Source: Diploptera punctata (taxonomy: Eukaryota > Arthropoda > Insecta > Blattodea > Blaberidae). Taken from it: 64,000 nt of DNA. Numbering within the stretch: the first letter of the stretch is position 1; each line of letters begins with the position of its first letter. Below the pieces are notes generated by a model. The model did no database searches and had not been told where the DNA came from. It was given only the letters and a program-made list of their open reading frames with translations. Below, in pieces: positions 47,101 through 59,100 of this stretch. Location: the NCBI GenBank assembly GCA_030220185.1, contig JASPKZ010001230.1, positions 937,001 to 1,001,000 on the forward strand, in the 5' to 3' direction. Both the position numbers and the translations under genes were made by a program.

Positions 47101-50100
47101 CAGTTATTTGTTTCTCCTGTAAAATTTACCAAAATGGAATTATGAGGTTTTCATTGCCCACCATCGACGTGTGGCTTGTTTAGTTAATGCTTTAATTTTC
47201 CTTCTTTTTTTCTTAAAATACAATATATTTTTATGAGTAACAAAGAAAAGCTGATAGTTATATAAATTTCCTAAATAAGGTTAAATATAAAAACCAGCTC
47301 AGTTTTTTTATTAGCTTAAAACATACATTTTGCATTGAGGACAACAACTGATAATAAGAATTCAAAATATAAATATGGTTATATCATATATACAAATAAA
47401 TGTGACATGTGTAGTTAAGGTTCTAAACTTTTATATGTACTTAAAAGTTTTATATCAAGATGAAGAACACTTTTGATCCTGATGGACAAGTGGTTACCAG
47501 CTTGCCTCTGTTATGAGGTTTGTGAGTTCAACCCAGCTTGGTTTTTAAGGTGTAAAAACCCTGACTATGGCTTTATTTGGAAGCCATGGGTTCTTTTGTA
47601 TTATATTTACAGAATGTAAAAGAACCTCAAGTCTAAAAAATGACCTTCTAAGCAAAATTTGTTGGCTCTTTTTCATCCAGTTTTGAATTGGATTGCGAAT
47701 GACCTGAAATGTTAAAAAGCTATGTTAAATAAAATACTTACAATGAAGTGTATCTTATCAGTCTTTTGTCATATTTCCATAGTTTAAATTTTCCATTTCA
47801 TAAACTAATAGAAATAATTTTATTCTTTTAGAGAATAGATCTTATATTTATCTAATTTCATAAAATAATTACAAATGAACATTACTCAGAAAAATTTAAT
47901 GAAATATTTCAAATATAAGATATTCAATATACAACCTATTTTTTTAATTAGGTATATTCCACAATGCAGTGTTTCTCCTTCAACCCAAAATGATTTGTCG
48001 CCAGAGGTTCCTGTCTAGAGCATTTTCTTCCCTCAGATCTCTAGCTTCCATACTTCTCACTCCATCCATTCAACGTTCTCTAGGTCTGCCTCTTCCATTT
48101 CTTCCATTAGCTTTCCAATTAAGGATCTTTGGTATTCTCTCTTCTTCCATTCTTATGAGGTGTCCATACCATTTCAAACGTTTTTCTTCTAACGGGCTTC
48201 TAATATAAACCCGGACCGGCCTCACGGGTTTCACCCATCAGGCAGCGCTCTCTCCTCGTCCGCATTTCACTCTGCCAGCCGCTCGTCGTTGAACTAGTCT
48301 GTTTACTATCGTTCGACAAGATGAGACGTCAGGTGACATTAGAGCAGCACATTTATGTGTGTAAATGTTATTATAAATACGAATCAGCTCGTCGCGTTCG
48401 CGAGGAATTTATTCGGAACTTCCCTTGACAATTACCTCCTTCCAGATTGACAATCCACGATCTTGTGACTAAATTTGAGGCCACTGGTTCAGTACAAAAT
48501 AAGAAACACACTCGAAGGCGTACGGATCTCACCGAAGAAAAATTAGATGAAATTGGCAAAAATTTGGAACGTTCACCACAAAAATCATTACCGAAATTAG
48601 CACAACAAGTTGGGATTTCAGTATCTTCTGCACATACAGCAACAAAATTGTTAAAACTCAAACCTTACAAGTGTACACGTGTTCATTGTCTAAACCAAGG
48701 TGATCCCATAGCACGTGTGCGTTATTGTGAGTGGTTTTTTTGATCAGTGACTGAAGGGTTAATCGACCCTCAGCTTCAATCTAAATATGTTTACTCGGTA
48801 TAATGCCTGTTTAACTGCGGGAGGACAACATTTCCAGCATTTTCTATAAGGTAAGAAACAGTTCAAGGACGGGTGGCAGGCAGGGTGAATTGTGGGAGGA
48901 AGTGACAGCACTGTGTGCCGGGTGAAACTCCGTAAGGCCGGTCCGGTTTTATATTGGAAGCCCTGTGTTTTTTTCCAATATGTTTTTTTCAACTCGCATA
49001 ATTTCCCTTATTGTGCTGTTTCTGACCTTATCCCTTTTTTAAATTCTTGTCGATCACCTCCAAAAATCCATTTTTACTGCTAACATTTTATTGGCTTGTT
49101 TTTTACTTACTGTATATAACCTTTACATGAACTATATTTTAAGTGATGAAGAGGAAAAAGAATAATTTTTATATTACAAATATCTCATAAAAGCATAATT
49201 TCAGGATGATTAATTTATAAATTATACAAAATGAGCATTCTCATGCCATTTATTATGTGAATGTACACATGATATGAGTGATATTTTATAAACTCACTGA
49301 GACTATCAAACCCAAAGGTTCATGGCCATGTAGACATACATCCCTATCCTGAGCTTTTTTTTTTAGTTGTCCCCTCAAAGCACCTCATTCTTAGCCTGCA
49401 TATTGTGTGTATTCACTCTGGTTTTCGTACAATGAGTTTATTACATCCCCCTTTTTCATTCCCAATTTTCCCAAATGTCCTATCCATTGCAGTCTATGAG
49501 ATTTAACTGTTCTTATTACATCTAGTTTTCCATGAAGATCATGTATCTCACTGTTGATGTAGTGTTTTCTATTCACCTGTCTGAGTCTCTTTGGTTCAAA
49601 AATTTTCCTAAGAACTTTATTGTCAAATATTCGTAATATTTTGTACTTCCATAAAGTAAGAGATCATGTTTTGGATCCATATAATATAACTGGAAGAATG
49701 ACAGTTTTATATATTTTAAGTTTAAGAGAAGTTCAGGTGACAAGAGTCCCTGTAAAGTGTAATAGCATGCATTTCCAGAATTGAGCCTATGTTTAATTTT
49801 TTTTCTGTACCTCATTCTTGTTTGTAAGTATTGTTCCTAGGAATCTGATTTAAGCCATATCTTCATATGCTTTCCAAATTGTTTCCATTTAATTGAATGG
49901 TGTAGTTGATTTCTGTGAGTAAATTATTGATATGCTAAACAAGACTAGCTTTTCTGGTGATATAGAATGATTGACCTCACTATGAGTTCTAAAGTATCAA
50001 AATATCTAGCAAAAAATTGTGTAACAGTGAAAAATGATCTAAAGGATGTCAAGTTATCTACTCCTTTTAAAACTACTAGTGGAAAAAATGTTTGTAATAC

Positions 50101-53100
50101 AAACTTTCTCTACAATCTGAAATATTGTAAATACTTTTTAACACTCTGTATATGGATTCTGAATGAAATTTGTTAAAATACAGCAGAAAGGAGAATTACG
50201 TTCAGCAACTAAACCATAATGCTTTCCTGAAGATAAAAAAGTATATATTGAATTGGGATTGAACACCATATATGGCATTAATTTATCAAACTGGTTTACA
50301 TTATTGTTTTCATGTGTTTAAAATACAACTGAAATTAATAAAAAGTTTGTCAAGCAGAACTGTGAACTAAGGAAATTCCTCATTAAGTAAAATTTATAGT
50401 CTGATTTTGCTGATATAAAATGTATCTTTCTTCTCCTCCTTTTTGTTTTAGGTCCATGACCTGTTCCATCCAGAATTAAGAGTTCACCTATCTCTTTTTT
50501 TTTTGGTCTTCCAGGTGTCCTTCTCCCATCCTCTGGTAACTTTTGTTAATTAAATTGTATGTATACAGTTTTATTGTGAGAAAACAAACATGGCAGTCTC
50601 TAGAACAATTTTAAAATTTTGGATTTCAGTTAAACCTCTATTTCTAAAGGTCTGGTTTTGGTGATTTTTTGAGAAAACCTTTCTTATTTTATTTCAATGG
50701 CATATACCAGGTTAAAAAAATTGTGACTGCTAGAGAGATTTTTAAATGTTTGCTTCAAATTAACCTCCCTTCTCCTAATGGTCTGATTTTGCTAGTTAAT
50801 CACAATTTAGAATTATAATATAAAATTATATACCTCCTCAACTGTTGAAACATGAAGTTACTGTAGGTCTTTCGGGACTAATCCCATCATCAGCAGTATG
50901 TCTGCATCCACTGACTTTGAATGTAAGACTGACTGGTCTGTTATAACTTATAAGAGTGGGTTTCAAGTACTGGGTGTGTTCTCATCAATGTTGGTCTGTT
51001 TAAATATTCCGATTCTTCCAGTATGTTGATTCTATTCAGATTATTATCTTCGTACATTATCATCAGTATATTATTAATGTCCAGCATGTGGTGTCTTGCC
51101 CAAATTACATGTTTTGCAAAGCTTGATTTATCTCTTGCATAAATAAAATCTTTGAAATATTATTTATATCTGATGTTAAAACTTTTCCTGGTTCTCCAAT
51201 ATAAAACATTGGATATATTTAAAAATATATAAAATAAAATTTGTTACAGTCTTTGCACATTAGTTTATATACACCTTTATTATTGAATTTGTTATTTTCT
51301 TCAGTGCTATTATTGATTATGTTGTTTAATTTGATACTAGTTTAAATGCTATTTTTAATCACTTATTTTTATTGTGTTAGCCAATTTTGATATTTCTTTC
51401 CCAGTGTGAGTGAGTGCTATCCATGTTTTAATGTTTTCATCAGATCCCTTCTTGAGTTTAGTTATGCTAGATGTGTTATTTTTTCCTTTTTGTTTGTTTA
51501 CTAACTTGTTGCTAATATCTTTGTTGTATCCGTTAGTTTTTGCCACATGTTTAATATAATTCAGTTCTTTCATGTAATTGTTTTTATTTAGAGGAAGTTT
51601 TAACATTATGTTTATCAAACTATTAAATGTACAAATTTTTTGTTGGAATGGGTGTCTAGAATTTTTGTTGATGGTAAGTGTATTACTTGTAGGTTTACGA
51701 TAAATGCTGATATCCAGTTTGTTCTTGTTGAAATTTTTAGTGATAATTAAATCCAAATAATTGATGCTGTTAAGTTATGTAGGTAGGAAATATCACTATG
51801 AGGTTTATTTTAATTTTGTTGAGTTGTTGCTATTGTTAACTTCTATTTCTTCATTGAAAGTCAAGTTTTTATGCATATTATTTAGTTTTTGTGAGATTTA
51901 ATTTTCTTTCCTATTTTCATTGTCCTAGATTATTAGAATGTCATCAACATACCTTACTATCAATTATATATATGAAACATGGTTATTAGTTTTTTGAAGT
52001 GTTTGTTTTCTAAACCTCGAAGAAAGATTTCTGCCATATTCCTGAATGTGGGGCTCCCCATAGGGATTCTGTCTTCCTGGATGAAAAGTTGATTGTAGAA
52101 TTTATATTATAATTCTAAATTGTGAATAACACCTCAACGGAGTTTATAATGAATCTTAGTAATGATGATTACTGGTTAATGATTTCAACCTTACTTTTCT
52201 TAATTATTACTGTTTGATACCTTTCTAAAATAAAACTATATCCAATCCTGGAAAATGTTAATTTAAAAATATAACATCAAAATAATAAGATTTACCGCTT
52301 AAAAGTAATGTTTAAATTTTGCAGTAAAAATACTTTGAATAGAAGTTATCAGATGGTATTGTTGATAGTGATTGCTTTCGGCCTCCGGATGAAAAGAGAA
52401 TTGTATAAAATATGGAAAGAAATTTGACATTCCTATTGGAAGTTCGAATGGCATAACGGTTATTGCACTGACTTACAGAGTCAGAGATCTGGGGTTCGAC
52501 TCCCAGTTTGAACATAATTTTTCTTTCTAAAATAAAGATATTTGGTTTTTGATGAAAATTTATTTAGCAGAATAAATTTATCTCTAATAATAAGGTACAA
52601 AACCAACTAACTTGTGTATTTTTAATTCTATATATATTTGACTTATATCTAGCATATATTTAATTTGGTTTAACTTTGAAGTAAATTTTTTGTTGTTTTC
52701 TCTAAAAGTGAATCTATATGACTTATCTTTTTTTTTTTTTAAATATCAATTCATATTAAACCTGTAACAGAAGAACGCTGTCATTCATTAGAAACAAGCA
52801 AGGCAAATGACCATTCACAATTTACCATGCAATTAGGACAAACGGCTAATATAATATTTATATAAATTAGATTGATGATTCCATGATTAGATTGGATTAT
52901 CTTTTGAAGAAATCCATGAATGTTAGCTGAAACTTCAGGTAGAATTTTAAATGTGATGCAGTGTTATTTTCACATGGTTAGGGAATTGTTAATTTGTTCC
53001 AAAAGATTGTAGTGTGTTTAAACTTAGTAAGAAGTAACACTAGGAGGTATGAATAATTAAATATTAAAAATATTCAGGGTGTCCACAAAGTCCTGCTACC

Positions 53101-56100
53101 AAAACAATGTAACTCACCTCATAAAATATTTGAGATAGAGACATGCGGTTTTTTGCAACTTATTCTACAGCTCTCAAAGTTTTGTTTACATTTGTTGCAG
53201 ACTGTGATTTAAACGATAATGATGACACCACAGGAGAATACCCAATGTGTATGGTGGTATGCTGAGTCTCGTAAATTACCAGTAACTGTTTAGCAAAATT
53301 TCCGCCAGCAATATGGAAGAGATCCTCCATCCAATTAATCCATAATTAGATGGGCTGAGAAATTTTTAGTGACTGGCAGTGTAATGGACTTGCCACGGAG
53401 TGGACGACCAGGTGTGAGTCAAGAAACTATCGACAATGGGCAACTTGCATTTTAACTCAGACCTCAAAAATTGGTTTGTCATGCTTCATGGGAACTGCAT
53501 TTACCAAAATCAACCATTCATAAAGTTCTCCATAAGCGGCTGCAAATTAATCAAGCATTGCTGCCAACTAACTTCCCTTGGCATGCGGAATTTGCTGATT
53601 CCATGCTGAATGCAATCGACGAAGGCAGTGATTACCTGCAGAGGGTGATGTTCTCTGATGAAGTGAATTTCTTTGTGTCTAGCATGCTAACTGCCATAAT
53701 AACATTCGGATATGGGGTCATCATCATCATCATCCATGCAAGTATTATGCCATGTGGCCTGTTATGGTCTCAAAGAGGAATTTTCCGTCCAGCGCATTTT
53801 GGACATCCCAGCGATCTGAGGCTTGGTTTGAGACTTGAAAGCAAATGTAAATTTTTTTGCCCAATGGGTTACTGGCCCAGAGGGGTATTATTGTGGGGTT
53901 CCCACTAATGTAGCATTTCCTCTACATTGAGGTAATGTGGTTATACCGCCAGTACTCGGTCCTCAGAGCCTTATTTGTAATATCAGGTTGCACCACAAGC
54001 AGGTTGAGGATGAGATTTGGATAGGAGAGGTCATGAAATGCACGTCACTATCCCTTGCAACATGGATATGGGGGTACTGGTGATTTACCAGACTCAGGAT
54101 ACCACCATACACATTGGGCCTTTTCCTGTGGTGTTGTCATTGTCGTTTAAATCACAATCTGCAACAAATGTAAACAAAACTTTGAGAGATGTAGAATATA
54201 TTGCAAAAAAAAAAGCATGTCTCTATCTCAAATAGTTTACAAGGTAAGTTACATTGTTTTGGTAGCAGGACTTTGTGGACACACTGTATTACCTCACCTC
54301 ATATTTTGTTTTAAGATTAAATATGAGATATTTTTAATATTTAATGTAGTGAGTTTTTATTCAATATTTAATTATTTCCAGAAATTTCTCGAGCACTCAG
54401 ATCAAAACAAAAGTGGAGATATTTCCTTGGGAGAATTTATTCATTATGTGAAAGAACATGAGAAGAATTTAAGGTTGCAGTTTTCTCATTTGGATAAGAA
54501 CAAAGATGGTGAGTATTTATTTTTAAATTTTCTAAAAGTAGGAAAACGAAAGAAAATTGATAAATAATAATTTTCTTCTAAAGATATAATTCCAAAACTA
54601 ATAAATTCAGTTCTTGCTTTTACTCTAGAATATTTTTTAGGTACAGGATATCAAATATAATTCCACCCAGTCTCCCAAGGATAATTGGGTGGTGTTTAGG
54701 AATAGTGAATCAAGCACCAAAATAAAAATATTGAGGTAACCATCTCAGAGCAACCATACAGGGCTATTCCAGTTCAGCAAAAATTATATATATAACAGCT
54801 GTAATCTGCTGCTCTCTAGCAGAAGTTGAACCAAGTGCCATATTCCTATCAATTAATTGAGTAATTTTTGGATCGCTATTTTTGAACACTGTCTAATAAT
54901 GAAATGTTAGTCAATTCGTGTTAGAATAAATTTTGCGAAAAATTGAGTTTATTTAAAATGAATTGGTAGTGTAAGATACATTCTGCGATGGGCAGGACAT
55001 GTGGCACGAATGGGGAATGAAACACATGCATGGAAGATTCTTGTAGGAAAACCAGAGGGAAAACGCCCAGTTTGTAGACCAAGAATGAGGTGGGAGAATA
55101 ACATTAACTATGATTTGAGGGAAGTAGATTATACAGGGGATGATTGGAAAACATTGGCTCAGGATAGGGATATATGGAGAGCTTATGTCCGCATGGCCAT
55201 GAACCTACAGGTTTGATAGTGCCAGTGAGTTAGTTAGTTAGTGTAAGATACATTAATTAATTAAAATAAAAATATAGGAAAATAATTAGTAGAAATAACG
55301 TAGTCATGCAACATTACAGAGCATACTCATTAAGTCAGTTTTCACTGTAGTCTGATAGTACATTAAAAAAAAGTAGCATGAAAAATTGAATTTCACCAAT
55401 TTAAGGGTTAAGTAAATGAATGAGACATAAGCTTCATGAGTAATGTCTGACTTATACATTCCATGAAACACATAAATATACACTCATCTCTGTATACAGT
55501 ACAAGAATGCAACATCTACATAAAGTGGTCTGCCGAAGTGGCACATACATTGAAAATAGACCATATTAATGCCATCTATCTGCATAGCATGGAACCAAGA
55601 AGCACATAAAAATGCAGTGGGTGGCATTAGAAACATACAACATACATTCTATGAAATAATTGTTTTGTTATTAAAAAGTGGTGAAGTTTATATATTTCCA
55701 AATAAGAGACCCACTTGCTCCAGCAAGGATAAAAATTTTAGCTTTAACTCTTGTATCAGAAGATGTCATTTGTTATTAACTCTATAGAATTGGAAATCAA
55801 AGCTTTCAGGCATTAAATGTTTGTTGTTATTGAATTCCATGTTAGAATAGTTATTTTTGCAACGATCATATCATTATTAGCTATTGAAACATGAAATCAT
55901 TTTGATTTGAAAAACATTTTGTTGGGACAATTGATAAATTCATGTTTTGATAAAATTAAGATTAAGTGTAAAAGGTAAAGTGATCCCATTACTGGATTTA
56001 GGAGGCTCTTGAGGTAGTAGGAGATTAAGGGTCGTATGTTAGAACATTACTCTCTACTCAAATTACTTCCAATCACTAGTGAGCTGATTCACCGTGAGCA

Positions 56101-59100
56101 ATTGCTGAGAACGAATTAACGGCCGACTTATCGGTCATGCACGAGAGTCGACGTTTTCGTAATATTGGCAACGAATTACCCAGAATTCTCAGCGATAAAA
56201 CCACTTCCGTTATTTTCGTCTGCTATAGAGGAATGCATTTATGCTTGCACCCCGCAAATAATACCGTATACAAACACGTCTGTGACACGCAATATTACGC
56301 CGATTCTCCTGTTCTTCCAGTTGAATTCTTTGGTAGACTCTATCAAATTCCTCTTCTCCGTGTATACCGAAAACATGATCGAAGTCTTCAAGGTCCGACA
56401 TCTTGGATAAATGTTGGATAAAGCAGCAAAGTACATCGATTACCATCGGTTCCCTTCGGGATTTTAATTTGAGTTGCTCATGTAAGGTACCTCTGCAGGT
56501 AGCTTACAAATTTAACCAATTATTATCGCATGAACAGATTTCTGAGTAAGCAAAATCGTATTAGCATACAACTTGCTCAGCAGAGAAGGCATTTTACTGT
56601 CTAATGCGTCCAAACATGCGACCCTAAGACTCTCACCTTTCTAGACAATCAGCACTGAAAGTCAGTCGGTTTGTCAATCATGCATGATGGCCACCTTTAC
56701 TCATTTATGTTACACTCTAATTCAACCCAGGAAGTTACTACAGACCTTATGGGCTATGCTAGTGTCCCCCTAGCTACAGAGGCTAGATGCTGCCAAACTC
56801 ATAATAACGGTATTTGTTTGTTAAGGAGGAGTGGAGCGGCAAGGTTAGCAGTACATTTTTCCAAATGTATGTACTATACATAAAATGTTGTTTTTCTTTT
56901 ACGGCATGCAAACTAGTTTTATAGTAAATATGAGAGTCAATACTTTCACACAGGATAGCAAGATCCGCACGAGCTCAGTGACAAGTGGTAACTGTTTTTT
57001 TTTCTTTAAGAGGGGGTGGCTCGGATGGCTACAACTTAAAACTATCTACCTGCTGTGTTGCAATCTTCAGTTTTATATAAGGATTTCTCTCAAGAAAATA
57101 CTGTTAAAATGGCAACCCAGTTCCCTATTCCAAACACACAGTAACTTCCTGGGTAGAGCCTGAGTTGACTGTAGGGTCTTTGTGTCGCCAGAAGATTTAG
57201 GACAGTTTAAAAATTCGAACCCCATCAGGATTTGAATCCTCGACCTTCTGGCTTGTAGTGTATTGTAAGGTTTATTGAACAGATTTTCTACTAATGTGTT
57301 AGGAATCATAAAAAAAATTGTTTCACAGTTTATGGCATTTAAGAGGTGTAGTGTAATTTAATTAGTCAGACTCTTATTAACTGTTTAAGTTCATTCAGTT
57401 TTAAGCAAAAATTTTATATTGAAATACATAAATTTGTAGAAATCTTTTATATTTATAAAAATGAGTTTTGTCTCAAATACAATGCCACTTTCCAAAATTA
57501 TACGTTATGAAGTTCATGATTGATAAAAAATACTTCTTCAGAAAGCATCTATAAGATTTTTCTTTAACTGGAAGATTCTTACTTGACCCAGGATTTGAAC
57601 CAAAGTTACTACGATTAATACAGAGAGCTACATAGAAGGCACTACCAAACATTCACCATACTTGTCAAGGGACAAACACTGGACAGGGAGTGGACATACA
57701 CTGAGACTCGATGAAGGATTTTGTGGCAGTAGATCAAAATATGAACACAATATTTCACTAAAAAAACAGAATAAACTGAAGTAGAAACAAAATATTTTAC
57801 TCACTTTTTAAGATATATGTTGGAAATGTTGTCACTCCTGATTTCTAACATTGATTAATAAATTCCAAGTATGAAGTATGAGTCATTTTTTACATCTTAC
57901 TTCGTAGTTTATGTTTTCTTAAACACGGGAAGTGCAGTTTTCAAAAGGATGTGTTTAAGAAAACAAACTTTGAGGTAAGATGTAAAAAATGACCCATTAT
58001 TCATGACTAAGAACCTCATAATGTTATTTCCCATATTTAACTTTGAAATTCCAAGTAAACTTTCTGGTGCACTGCTTATGATATTCTGCAAGTTTGTCAT
58101 GTATTTGCAGTCTTTAATTCATCCAGAATGTATGGATTATTATGATAAACATTAAAACACAAAATATATATATTCCATCCATCCATAGTAATTCTGCCCG
58201 AGAGCATGTCTTTCACTGCAATCATAGTATTTTCATGCTATGCTTTGCAGCTTTACTAGGGAATTATAGGTGTGGTAGCTTCTCATTGCTTTCCACAACG
58301 GTAAAGGATGATGATGATAACTATAAGGATGATGTGATGGCCAGATGATTTTTAGGGACCGTTGGGCCCTAAGCTTCCTGACATTTGTCTTCCAGGTGGG
58401 GAAAAACTCCGAAAAAAACCTCACCCAGGAGTCTGTCCTAACCGGGAATCGAACCCGGGCCTGCTGCATAACAAAGCAGCATGCTACCTCGAGACCACAG
58501 CGGTGGACATGTATATATATTAGAAGACAAAAATTAGTCAGCATTAAAGTCAGCAGGATGTAATCTATGAATACAAAGAATTTTATACGGATAAAACTTT
58601 GAACTTTTAAGTGCTCTTAACACATATCATTGTGATATTCCAACTTCTTGAGCTAGACAGTGGCTGGATTTTCTAGGATTCATTTCAATTCTCACATGAA
58701 TATCAAGATTTTCCTGGGGCACAATTTCTTTTTTATGCATTTAACACTGAACCAGTTTTTTGCCACTTTTTAAACAATCTCACAATGTGCGATCTTGTTG
58801 GCTCTTTACTTCAGGGGTAATATTGTTGAAATAAAAATGCCTCTTTTGTAATACTTTTTTCTTTAAAAGATAACTTTCGACAATAAAAAAAGTGCTGATG
58901 AATGCTATACTTGATCATAGTAAGTGGATCACTGAACAAACTGTTATTGCGTATGATACAGATCACGGGAAGTTGACTGGAAACATTAGTGTGTGAGAAG
59001 GTAGAAAAAGTGAGGTAAGATGTTTAAAATGACTCATTAATTTACAAATTAAGAACCTTACCATCCCTTGTACAAAAAAACACCAGATTACGTTTATATA

